A stretch of DNA of 64,000 nt from Rhodanobacter sp. C01. GTDB taxonomy: Bacteria > Pseudomonadota > Gammaproteobacteria > Xanthomonadales > Rhodanobacteraceae. Below, in pieces: positions 26,205-33,746 of the stretch. The position numbers were made by a program, and so were the translations under genes. A model generated the notes under the pieces. It did no database searches and had not been told where the DNA came from. It worked only from the letters and a program-made list of their open reading frames with translations. Positions within the stretch are counted from its first letter, which is position 1. The number at the start of each line of letters is the position of its first letter. Location of the stretch: positions 1-64,000 of the forward strand of contig NZ_MUNR01000003.1 of NCBI RefSeq assembly GCF_002001045.1, read 5' to 3'.

Positions 26205-26607
26205 AGAAGCATCTGCCAAGGGCCGTGAGCGGAAATTCAAACGGGGACACTGCTCAACAAGTCCATTGGCGATAAAGGACATCGTTCGCATATGCGGTAG
26301 TCCTGACGTGCGCCTCAGCGCTCTTGTGGCGGCGGCCGTGACGGCATGCGGATGGCGCGCATCGAGGGATGCATGTCGTGATGGCGAAGCAACATCACTG
26401 CACGCCCTTGCGGGTACGCCACGATTGATCGTTGTCATCGTCGGCTTCTGCCTGTCTGCTCCTGGACTCCCATGACATTGCGTGCTCTTTCGTGACGTAG
26501 TTTCTTGCGTGGGGTTTTGTCAAGAATCGTTCATTAGCCGCGCGTAGCGTTGGTACGCCTCGACTCCTGTCCGGCGCGTGTACGACCCCTACCCAAGGAG
26601 ATTCTCT
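26205..26607. other. Gene-free interval
   Basis: About 400 bp between the acetyltransferase and the secreted 559-aa protein. No supported coding region, repeat or terminator was seen. AAGGAG at 26595 is the ribosome site of the next gene. The interval presumably contains its promoter. Confidence 0.5.
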
Positions 26608-28287
26608 ATGACGAAGCTTCTGCTCGGTCACTCCATCCGCCGGCGTGTTGTGGCTGCGCTGGTGATTGGTGCACTTACGGCCAGCGCGATGGCGAGTGCC
26701 GACGATTATTCGCACGGTCATGGTTTCCAGTTTCTGCCCGGCAATCTTGTGGTCAGCCGCAGTGTTTACGACAACAAGAGCAGCAATGTTGTTGTCGGCA
26801 CTATCCTGCCGACGAACTGTGCAAGTACCACCGGCGGCTGTGGCGCAGCCACCGGTGCGCCCTATGACGGCACCTATCCCTATGTCTGGAACGATGTCCT
26901 CTATGACGCCAACTTCGGCATCACCTCGCGCATCTTCCTGGATCAGGTGACGCCGAACGGGTCGCTGCTCAATTCGCTGGAGGTGCCCAACAGCTCCCTT
27001 CCAGCTGCGATGGAAGGCGAACTGGTGACCAGCTTCAGCTCGAAGTCGGAGCTGGCCCTGCACCTGTCGCTGGATCACAGGTACCTGACGTTCATGGGCT
27101 ATGTGGCACCGGTCAATGCGGTTGACGTGTCCAACTCGAACACTCCGGGCGCGATCGATGCCACCAATCCGGATGGCCAGAATTTCTATCGCGCGGTGGC
27201 GACGGTGGATCGCCGTGGTCGTTTCGGCTTTACCGAAACCAATGCCTACAGCGGCAACAATGGCCGCGCCGCGATCCTCGACGATCGTGGCCATGCCGAT
27301 TATTTCTACACGTCCGGCAATGCGGGCAACGGCAGCAACCCGCAGCCGATGGGCGTCGTGCTGGGCGCCGGTGCGCAGTTCATCACGTCGGTACCGCTGC
27401 CGGAGGTGGCGCAGACCCCAGGCGTGAATACGCCGGTAAGCAGCTTTTCGCTGACCGTGCTGGGGCAGAAGGCCGACAAGATCGGCAAGGACGACAACTT
27501 CCGCGGCATGACCGTGTTCAACAACGTGCTCTATTACACCAAGGGTAGCGGCAGCAACGGCATCAACACCGTCTACTTTGTGGATACAACGGGCAAGGCG
27601 TGCCCCAATGGCGTGGGCTTGCCTGTGCCCGGTGCCGCGCTGCCTTCCGCGCCACTGGCCTACAACGCAAGCACGCTGGCTACGACAGGGCTGCCAACCA
27701 ACATGTGCGTGCTGGCCGGGTTTCCCTCGACGCCCAACAAGTCGGCGACTACGCTCGCCTATCCGTTTGGTATCTGGTTCGCCGACGCCAACACCGTCTA
27801 TGTGGCAGACGAAGGCGATGGTTATACCGGTGGCAGCGACTTGTACACACACGCTGCGACGCAGACCACGGCAGGCCTGCAGAAGTGGGTATTCGATGCG
27901 ACGGCACAGAGCTGGAAACTGGCCTATACGCTGCAGACCGGCCTTGGCCTGGGTCAGTCGTACTCGGTTCGCGACTATCCGGTCGGCGTCAATTCGGCCA
28001 CCAACCTGCCGTGGTCACCGGCCACCGATGGTCTGCGCAACTTCACCGGCAGCGTCGATCGCGATGGCAAGGTCACGCTTTGGGCGGTGACCTCCACGGT
28101 AAGCGGCAATGGCGACATCGGTGCCGACCCGAATCGGCTCGTGGCGATCCGTGACGACTTGAAGAACACCACGGCAGCCGGCGCCGCGAAGGAGTCGTTT
28201 GTGACCTTGCGTACGGCGAAATTCGGTGAAGTGCTGCGTGGCGTGTCGTTCACCCCCGATGACGACGATCACGGTCACTGGCACTGA
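26608..28287 (+). CDS. Large secreted protein, His/Asp-rich at both ends
   Basis: A 559-residue exported protein (signal peptide ending SAMASADD) of unknown function. AAGGAG 7 nt before the ATG fixes the start. The mature protein begins DDYSHGHGFQF and ends DDDDHGHWH, so His/Asp clusters suitable for metal binding mark both termini. In between are repeated strand-turn units (NPDGQNFYRAVATVDRRGRFG, RAAILDDRGHADYFYTSG, PFGIWFADANTVYVADEGD), which read like blades of a beta-propeller with Asp-rich loops. Two Cys pairs could form disulfides. A surface or periplasmic ligand- or metal-binding role is inference. A hairpin after the stop suggests a monocistronic unit. Confidence 0.75.
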   Translation: MTKLLLGHSIRRRVVAALVIGALTASAMASADDYSHGHGFQFLPGNLVVSRSVYDNKSSNVVVGTILPTNCASTTGGCGAATGAPYDGTYPYVWNDVLYDANFGITSRIFLDQVTPNGSLLNSLEVPNSSLPAAMEGELVTSFSSKSELALHLSLDHRYLTFMGYVAPVNAVDVSNSNTPGAIDATNPDGQNFYRAVATVDRRGRFGFTETNAYSGNNGRAAILDDRGHADYFYTSGNAGNGSNPQPMGVVLGAGAQFITSVPLPEVAQTPGVNTPVSSFSLTVLGQKADKIGKDDNFRGMTVFNNVLYYTKGSGSNGINTVYFVDTTGKACPNGVGLPVPGAALPSAPLAYNASTLATTGLPTNMCVLAGFPSTPNKSATTLAYPFGIWFADANTVYVADEGDGYTGGSDLYTHAATQTTAGLQKWVFDATAQSWKLAYTLQTGLGLGQSYSVRDYPVGVNSATNLPWSPATDGLRNFTGSVDRDGKVTLWAVTSTVSGNGDIGADPNRLVAIRDDLKNTTAAGAAKESFVTLRTAKFGEVLRGVSFTPDDDDHGHWH

Positions 28288-28297
28288 GACAGGGTCG

Positions 28298-28333
28298 ATA
28301 GCGTGGCCGGGCTGATCGTCTCGGCCACGCTAT
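28298..28333 (+). terminator. Terminator-like hairpin without T-run
   Basis: ATAGCGTGGCC (28298-28308) and GGCCACGCTAT (28323-28333) form a perfect 11-bp stem with a 14-nt loop, 10 nt after the stop codon. No T-tract follows, so it may only stabilise the transcript end. Confidence 0.5.
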
Positions 28334-28527
28334 GGCGCTATGGCTCGATCGAAAGTGGCAGGGTCGAATGCGCGGCACCTTTCCATGGCACGTATTCGAC
28401 GCCTCTGTCTCGCAACGGCGAAGCAAAACCTGATGATGGTCTCCCGGCGCATCAACGAAAAGTCGGCCATTATTCGGAACCCGGTTTCTTCGCGCGCATC
28501 AACGCGCATCAATCAGTCGAGGTTCCG

Positions 28528-29349
28528 ATGACCCGTACAGTCGCCGACAAACGTGCCGCCTTTCGCACCCTGCACCAGCAAGGGTGTTTCGTGCTTCCCA
28601 ATCCGTGGGATGTGGGGAGTGCGCGGATGCTGCAGCATCTGGGTTTTGCCGCGCTGGCCTCGACCAGTTCGGGTTATGCCTGGTCGACCGGCCGTCCCGA
28701 TTACGCGGTCACGCTGGCAGGTGTGCTGCAGCATCTGACTGCCTTGTGCGAAGCGGTTGACCTTCCGGTGAATGCCGACTTCGAATCCGGTTTTGCTTCC
28801 GATCCCGAAGGAGTGGCAGCCAATGTCGGTCTTGCCGTGCAGGCGGGTGTGGCCGGCCTCTCGATCGAGGATCGCGATATCGAGGCTCCGTTTGGCCTCT
28901 ACGCCCCAGCCTTTGCCGTGGAACGCATCCGTGCCGCTCGCGCGGCGATCGATCGATCCGGCGAGGATGTTATTCTGGTGGCGCGTACCGAGGGCCTGCT
29001 GCACGCCGCCGATGCCATCACGCCGGCCATCGACAAGCTGGTTGCCTTCGCCGCCGCAGGTGCCGATTGCCTGTATGCACCGGGCGTGCGCGACAAGTCC
29101 CATATCGCCACGATGATTCGCGCGGTGGCGCCCAAGCCGCTGAATGTGCTGGTCGTGGATACCGCGTGGAACGTTGCCGAGCTGGCCGATCTCGGCGTGC
29201 GACGCATCAGCATCGGCGGTGCGCTGGCGCGGGCTGCCTGGGGTGCGGCAATCGCAGCTGCCGAACAGATCAGGGCAGGTGCGTTCGATGGTCTGGCTGG
29301 CGGAACGCCCGCCAAGCGCCTGAATGACGCCTTTGCCGGCTTCGTCTGA
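28528..29349 (+). CDS. Isocitrate lyase/PEP mutase family protein, copy 3 (divergent)
   Basis: A 273-residue member of the same superfamily as the genes at 12911 and 20219, but clearly from another branch. Its core reads LPNPWDVGSARML, VNADFESGFASD (for VDMENGY), LSIEDRD and LVARTEG. The Asp, Glu and Arg positions that hold Mg2+ and substrate are kept, whereas KKCGH is absent. It resembles oxaloacetate-decarboxylase/carboxyvinyl-phosphonate-type enzymes. The ATG at 28528 is chosen since the conserved N-terminus (TRTVADKRAAFRTLHQQG) begins there; the longer upstream reading has no family similarity. Neighbouring SDR/ArsR genes are not obviously related. Confidence 0.8.
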   Translation: MTRTVADKRAAFRTLHQQGCFVLPNPWDVGSARMLQHLGFAALASTSSGYAWSTGRPDYAVTLAGVLQHLTALCEAVDLPVNADFESGFASDPEGVAANVGLAVQAGVAGLSIEDRDIEAPFGLYAPAFAVERIRAARAAIDRSGEDVILVARTEGLLHAADAITPAIDKLVAFAAAGADCLYAPGVRDKSHIATMIRAVAPKPLNVLVVDTAWNVAELADLGVRRISIGGALARAAWGAAIAAAEQIRAGAFDGLAGGTPAKRLNDAFAGFV

Positions 29350-29441
29350 GTCAGGCTTCACTTATGCGCCAGAGATGAGATGACGTACCACGTAGTCGGC
29401 GGGAGGTGTTTTGCGCACCTCCCGCCAGACATGGCACGCAA

Positions 29442-30188
29442 TCAGCGCATGCCGCCACCCGCGAACAGATGCTCACCGGTCAGCCAGTACGAATCGTTCG
29501 AAGCGAGGAAGGTAACGATCGAGGCGATGTCGTCCGGCTGGCCGATGCGACCCAGCGGGGTGTGTCCCACGGCCTCGGCCTGGAAATCCGAGCCGATGAA
29601 GCCGGCGGTGATGGCACCTTCGGTTTCCACCATGCCCGGGTTGACGGCATTGACGCGGATCTTGCGCGGCCCAAGCTCGCGCGCGAGCACGCCGGTGATG
29701 GCATCCACGGCGCCCTTGGTGGCCGTATAGACCGCGCTTGCGGGTGGCACGATGCGAGACACGAGTGAGCCGATGTTGATGATGCTTGAGCCTTCGCCCA
29801 GATGCGTTGCCGCGGCTTGCGTGGTCAGCAGCAGGCCGAGGACGTTTACGTTGAACTGCCGGTGGAAGTGCTCCTCGGTGATGGCCTCGAGCGGCGCGAA
29901 TTCGTAAACGCCTGAGTTGTTCACCAGCACATCCAGCCGGCCGAAGTGCTTCACGGTGCCCTCGACGAGAGCCTGTGCGTCAGCCGCCTTCGATACGTCG
30001 CCCTGGATGGCCACGGCCTTGCCGCCTGCCGCCACAATCGTGGCCACGACCGCGTCGGCGCCGGACTTGCTGGAGGCGTAATTCACCACTACCGCAGCAC
30101 CTTCCGCAGCCAGTGATTTTGCAATGGCAGCGCCGATGCCTTTGGATGCCCCGGTGACGAGGGCGACTTTACCTGTGAGCTTGCTCAT
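29442..30188 (-). CDS. SDR family oxidoreductase
   Basis: A 248-residue short-chain dehydrogenase/reductase, NAD(P)-dependent. The cofactor motif is TGASKGIG (12-19), with VNNSG in place of NNAG. The catalytic triad lies in NIGSLVSRIVPPASAVYTATKGA (Ser, Tyr, Lys), and the C-terminal part has NAVNPGMVETEG. AGGA 8 nt upstream supports MSKLTGKVALVTG as start. It is divergent from an ArsR-type regulator, with a perfect 14-bp inverted repeat over both promoters, so repression by that regulator is very likely. Such pairs commonly handle toxic aldehydes or quinones. The substrate here is unknown. Confidence 0.9.
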   Translation of the reverse strand: MSKLTGKVALVTGASKGIGAAIAKSLAAEGAAVVVNYASSKSGADAVVATIVAAGGKAVAIQGDVSKAADAQALVEGTVKHFGRLDVLVNNSGVYEFAPLEAITEEHFHRQFNVNVLGLLLTTQAAATHLGEGSSIINIGSLVSRIVPPASAVYTATKGAVDAITGVLARELGPRKIRVNAVNPGMVETEGAITAGFIGSDFQAEAVGHTPLGRIGQPDDIASIVTFLASNDSYWLTGEHLFAGGGMR

Positions 30189-30224
30189 GACGATGTCCTT
30201 GGTGTCTGGGAGTGATGGGAGGAA

Positions 30225-30278
30225 TTGGTTCTTAAATTCCATAGTTCGTAAAATACGAACTATGGAACTAATAGTCAA
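30225..30278. promoter_or_regulatory. Overlapping divergent promoters of SDR and arsR-type genes
   Basis: For the SDR (minus strand), TTGACT (30278-30273), a 17-bp spacer and TATTTT (30255-30250) form a near-consensus promoter. For the regulator (plus strand), TTGGTT (30225-30230), an 18-bp spacer and TAAAAT (30249-30254) form another. The two -10 boxes are essentially the same bases read on opposite strands. Confidence 0.75.
30237..30267. promoter_or_regulatory. Operator: perfect 14-bp inverted repeat
   Basis: TTCCATAGTTCGTA (30237-30250), AAA, TACGAACTATGGAA (30254-30267). The repeat covers the shared -10 region and both spacers of the divergent promoters. A dimeric winged-helix regulator bound here would block both genes, so autoregulation is expected. 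Confidence 0.8.
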
Positions 30279-30297
30279 GAGCTGCTAACATCAATCC

Positions 30298-30681
30298 ATG
30301 AAACCGCTGATCCATCCGGACATCGACAACATCACCGTGGAGGGCATCCTGCATGCGCTGTCCGATCCGGTGCGTGTCGCGATCTATGCCGACATGGCCG
30401 GTGCGGGCTGTGCGCAGACCTGCTCGACCTTCCTGCAGGTGGTCGACCGCTCGATCCCGAAGTCCACGCTTTCACAGCACTTCCGGACCTTGCGCGAGGC
30501 AGGGCTGATCCGCAGCGAACGTCAGGGCGTGGAGATGCTCAACACCACACGCTGCGGCGAGATCGAGCAGCGCTTTCCGGGCCTGTTGCCTGCGATCATG
30601 AGTGCTCACCGTGTGCAGCTGATGCAAAAGGCGCGCATGGCCAGGCGCAAGCCGGCCGGAAGCCGGACCAGTACGGGCTGA
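30298..30681 (+). CDS. ArsR-type winged-helix transcriptional repressor
   Basis: A 127-residue regulator with a DNA-binding core at about 15-90 (ILHALSDPVRVAIYADM...SIPKSTLSQHFRTLREAGLIRSERQG). The recognition helix is KSTLSQHFRTLREAGL. It has no arsenic-type CVC metal site, although Cys38 and Cys42 (AGCAQTC) could serve as a redox or ligand sensor. It lies divergent from the SDR gene behind a perfect palindrome, the natural operator. A role as a repressor relieved by an electrophile or oxidant is an inference from gene pairing and cysteines. Confidence 0.85.
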   Translation: MKPLIHPDIDNITVEGILHALSDPVRVAIYADMAGAGCAQTCSTFLQVVDRSIPKSTLSQHFRTLREAGLIRSERQGVEMLNTTRCGEIEQRFPGLLPAIMSAHRVQLMQKARMARRKPAGSRTSTG

Positions 30682-30724
30682 GGTATTCCTCAGGCGCCGG
30701 GCAGGTGCGGCTTGCTGTGTGCCG

Positions 30725-31999
30725 TCACCCTGATACCGGTGCCACGCTGTCACCGTCGATGCTGAGGCGCAGGCGTCCGGCGTCGAAACGCACGCGCAGA
30801 TGGTGATGCCTGACCAGATAACGCGTCGCGACGATGGCCGCCGCGATGCCCGAGGCAGCACCAATGCCGAGCGCCCAGCGCGGACCGAAGCGGTCGGAGA
30901 CCAAGCCAACGATCGGTGCTCCGATGGGTGTGCCGCCCATGGCGATGGCAAGCACGATGGCCATGACGCGGCCACGCATGGCCGGCGTGGTGGAGAGCTG
31001 CGCCAGGCTGAGGGTGGACGTGGTAAAGGTCTGCGCGGATACGCCAATGATGACCAGAGCGACACCGAACAACGCCTCGTTGGGCATCACGGCCGCGAGC
31101 GCGCAGGCAACGCCGAAGACACCGGCACCGATCAGCAGGATCGCGATGTGCGGTCTTGCCCGTTGGGCGGCAAGCAACGCGCCAGCGATCGATCCGATGG
31201 CCATGGTCGACGTCAGCAGCCCGTAGGTGTCGGCGCCGGCGTGGAAGACGCTGACCACCATGGTCGAGATGTAGATCGCGAAGTTGAGCCCGAATGTGCC
31301 GACCAGGAAAAGCATCAGCAGCACGGCTTTCAGGTCGGGGCGCTGCCATACGTAGCGAAAGCCGTCGGCAAGACTGCCGCGGGTGCGCACGGCGCGATCT
31401 CCCCGATGCAGCTCATCGACGCGCAGCAGGCTGAGCGAACCGAGTACGGCAACGAAGGTGGCCGCGTTGATCAGGAACACCCAGCCGGCGCCCACGCCTG
31501 CAATCAGCACGCCGGCTACCGCGGGACCAATCATTCGCGCGGCGTTGAACGAGGTGGAATTCAGTGCCACGGCATTGGACAGATCGGCCTCGCCAACCAG
31601 TTCGGAGACGAACGTCTGGCGTGCCGGCGAATCGAAGGCGGTGACGCAGCCGAGCAGGAACGCAAACCCGTATACCTCCCACAACTGCACGAGTCCGCTG
31701 ACGGTGAGGATGCCCAGGCCAAGCGCCAGTATGCCCATGGCCGCCTGGGTGGCGAGCAGCAGCTTGCGGCGGTCGAGGTGATCGGCCGCAAAGCCAGTCA
31801 GCGGCAGCAGCAGCACCTGCGGCGCGAACTGCAGTGCGGTGACCGCGCCCACCGCGGTGGCGTTGTGGCGGGTCAGCTGGGTCAGCACGATCCAGTCCTG
31901 GGCGATGCGCTGCATCCAGGTGCCCACGTTGGACACCAGCGCGCCAGCCGCCCACATCCGGTAGTTGAAGCCTTTCAGCGAACGGAAGATGCCCTTCAT
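30725..31999 (-). CDS. MFS transporter (EntS/DUF894-type exporter)
   Basis: The 424-aa major facilitator protein has about 11-12 transmembrane segments. It begins MKGIFRSLKGFNYRMWAAGALVSNVGTWMQRIAQDW, the characteristic start of the enterobactin-exporter-like (DUF894) branch, and has the loop motif FAADHLDRRKLLLATQ (motif A variant). Proton-driven export of a small hydrophobic compound is likely. Its ATG overlaps the upstream gene's stop codon as ATGA (31999-31996), so the two are translationally coupled. It is last in a MarR-isochorismatase-membrane protein-MFS run, which suggests drug- or phenolic-responsive efflux. Confidence 0.88.
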   Translation of the reverse strand: MKGIFRSLKGFNYRMWAAGALVSNVGTWMQRIAQDWIVLTQLTRHNATAVGAVTALQFAPQVLLLPLTGFAADHLDRRKLLLATQAAMGILALGLGILTVSGLVQLWEVYGFAFLLGCVTAFDSPARQTFVSELVGEADLSNAVALNSTSFNAARMIGPAVAGVLIAGVGAGWVFLINAATFVAVLGSLSLLRVDELHRGDRAVRTRGSLADGFRYVWQRPDLKAVLLMLFLVGTFGLNFAIYISTMVVSVFHAGADTYGLLTSTMAIGSIAGALLAAQRARPHIAILLIGAGVFGVACALAAVMPNEALFGVALVIIGVSAQTFTTSTLSLAQLSTTPAMRGRVMAIVLAIAMGGTPIGAPIVGLVSDRFGPRWALGIGAASGIAAAIVATRYLVRHHHLRVRFDAGRLRLSIDGDSVAPVSG

Positions 32000-32337
32000 G
32001 GAATCGTTCGCGTGTCCGTTGGCGAATTGCCGCCGTTGAAACGTCCGAACATGCGGGCCGACATCAAGCCAGTCAGCAGAACGCCAGCTGCCGCCGCGAG
32101 TACTTGATCGGTGGCGCGCAGGTCGAAGTTTCCAACGCGGCACAGCAGCACATAACCGATGGCCAGATTGAAGAATCCCCACAGCACATTCAGCGTCGAC
32201 GACGAAAACCCCTGGCCAGGCGGCTTCGCGAACGGACTCTGGAACGGTCGCCCCATCACCCCGCTGACAAAATGCGGAATGGCATTGGTGAACAGGGCGC
32301 CTGCGAAGAAGTAAGAAACATAGTGAGTCCAGTTCAT
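31996..32337 (-). CDS. Small integral membrane protein, coupled to MFS gene
   Basis: A 113-residue protein with about three hydrophobic segments (YVSYFFAGALFTNAIPHFVSG, LNVLWGFFNLAIGYVLL, VLAAAAGVLLTGLM). The N-terminal region NAIPHFVSGVMGRPFQSPFAKP, with conserved His and Pro residues, is like small uncharacterised membrane proteins often found beside transporters. It ends in the ATGA shared with the MFS start codon, implying stoichiometric expression. An accessory subunit or unrelated membrane enzyme are both possible. No catalytic motif is recognised. Confidence 0.75.
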   Translation of the reverse strand: MNWTHYVSYFFAGALFTNAIPHFVSGVMGRPFQSPFAKPPGQGFSSSTLNVLWGFFNLAIGYVLLCRVGNFDLRATDQVLAAAAGVLLTGLMSARMFGRFNGGNSPTDTRTIP

Positions 32338-32423
32338 TTCGAGGTACTCCGTGGTTGGTGAGTCGTCATGCCTGCTTTGCTTCGGACGCCCTCCGTCCAG
32401 TCACGGCAGGAGGATTTCCCGCG

Positions 32424-32987
32424 TCACGCGTGGCTGGCATCGAGCAGGTCGATGATTTCCCGGGTGGTGCCGGTTTCGCCCAGTCGCGGGAAGATCCGCA
32501 TGACGCTGTTGTCGTGGGCTTCGGCATTCATGTCGGTCATGGCATCGACCGCGAGGGTGACATTGAAGCCCAGCTCATGCGCGAAGCGGGCGGTGGATTC
32601 GACGCCGATGCTGGTGGCAACGCCGGCGAGCACGACCTGGGTGACGCCCAGCTCTTTCAGGTGCGCGTCGAGATCGGTGCTGGTGAATGCGCCCCATGTG
32701 CGCTTGGTCACGATGTGGTCCTGCGGCTGCCGGTCCAGTTCGGGCACGAAGTCCGCCCATCCGGCTGGCAGCTCGCCCATGCTGCGGGACTGCTCGGCCC
32801 GGCCCGGCGCGCCACCGGTGACGTTGACCAGGACGACCGGCAAACCGCGTTGGCGAAACGCATCAATCAGGGCACGCGCGTGAGCCACCACCTCGCGGGT
32901 CGGATGCGCCGTAGGGTAGGCGACGATGCCATTCTGAAGGTCGATGACGACGAGGGCAGTCTGCGGGTCGAGTGTGGTGACGGTCAT
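32424..32987 (-). CDS. Isochorismatase-family hydrolase with Gly at the nucleophile position
   Basis: The 187-residue cysteine-hydrolase-fold protein has the catalytic Asp16 (VVIDLQNGI) and Lys95 (TKRTWGAF), together with the family cis-peptide region GVATS. The usual nucleophile Cys is Gly128 (GVATSIGVESTARFA). The Cys-to-Gly change is known from true isochorismatases (EntB, PhzD), which hydrolyse a vinyl ether without a covalent intermediate, so activity need not be lost. It is the second gene of a MarR-led operon (61 bp after marR, 86 bp before the membrane protein). Substrate unknown. Confidence 0.88.
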   Translation of the reverse strand: MTVTTLDPQTALVVIDLQNGIVAYPTAHPTREVVAHARALIDAFRQRGLPVVLVNVTGGAPGRAEQSRSMGELPAGWADFVPELDRQPQDHIVTKRTWGAFTSTDLDAHLKELGVTQVVLAGVATSIGVESTARFAHELGFNVTLAVDAMTDMNAEAHDNSVMRIFPRLGETGTTREIIDLLDASHA

Positions 32988-33047
32988 GGGGATTTACCTG
33001 GTGGAGGTTGATGGCGGTCCTTGCGCGCAGGGCGGCAAGAGAAGCGT

Positions 33048-33500
33048 TTACGAGTCGAGGAGGCGCTTGAGCAGTTCGACGGCACTGGCAAGCTGCGCCT
33101 GTTCCTGTGACGTCAGCTGCGTCTGGATGGCATGGAACAGCCAGTCTTCCCGCGCCGCGCGATTGGCCTTGATCAGTTCATGGCAGGCGGGAGTGAGTGA
33201 CAGCAGGGTTTGTCGACCATCGTTGGGATCCGGGGAGCCACGCAGCAGGCCTGCCGCCAGCAGCGCGGAGACATTTGCGCCCATCGATTGCGGACGCATG
33301 CCCTCGGCGTGTGCGAGCGCCGTCACGGTGGCGGGTCCATCGCGTTCCAGATGCCCGAGCACCGACACCTGCGACCATGCGAGGCCGCCCACGCTGGCCT
33401 GCTCGCGCAGACGGCGCTTCAACTTGCCAACCAAGACGCGCAGTTCCACGGCCGTCGCCATGGTGCGTGTCGTCGCCGGATCGGCCTTGGGTTTCTTCAT
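33048..33500 (-). CDS. MarR-family transcriptional regulator
   Basis: The 150-residue winged-helix regulator begins MKKPKADPATTRTMATAVEL. The HTH lies in GLAWSQVSVLGHLERDGPATVTALAHAEGMRPQSMGANVSALLAAGLL and the wing is DPNDGRQTLLSLT. It heads an operon with the isochorismatase-like hydrolase, a membrane protein and an MFS exporter, and presumably represses it until a phenolic or antibiotic ligand binds. An imperfect palindrome covering its promoter is the likely operator. The leader before the ATG is very short (about 8 nt) with no ribosome site, suggesting near-leaderless translation. Confidence 0.88.
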   Translation of the reverse strand: MKKPKADPATTRTMATAVELRVLVGKLKRRLREQASVGGLAWSQVSVLGHLERDGPATVTALAHAEGMRPQSMGANVSALLAAGLLRGSPDPNDGRQTLLSLTPACHELIKANRAAREDWLFHAIQTQLTSQEQAQLASAVELLKRLLDS

Positions 33501-33514
33501 GCAGCGAAGTCTGG

Positions 33515-33547
33515 CATATATGAAGCTAAACTGCAAAGGTAAACTTC
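33515..33547 (-). promoter_or_regulatory. Promoter and probable MarR operator
   Basis: On the minus strand TTTACC (33543-33538), a 17-bp spacer and TATATG (33520-33515) form a promoter for marR. A 26-bp imperfect palindrome (33522-33547, outer arms GAAG...CTTC, inner TTTA/TAAA halves) overlies the -35 box and spacer, where an autorepressor would bind. Confidence 0.55.
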
Positions 33548-33746
33548 GTAAATAGTATGCGACTGCCTGCTTCCTGCTGCAGGGCGCATTGCATTACTGC
33601 GGTCACGCAGTGATGTATGCATGGAAAGGCGGCATTTTCGGAAGGGTAGTGGCGAATCCGATCCCGGGATGCAACACTGCGGGAGGCATGGCAGCACCGT
33701 AAAACCTTGATGAAGCTGGCTGATTCCAATCTGTGTTGTCCTTGAC

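Noticed and set aside
26395..27852. 485-codon open frame on the minus strand
   Set aside because: Antisense to the secreted 559-aa protein that has a ribosome site, signal peptide and normal composition.
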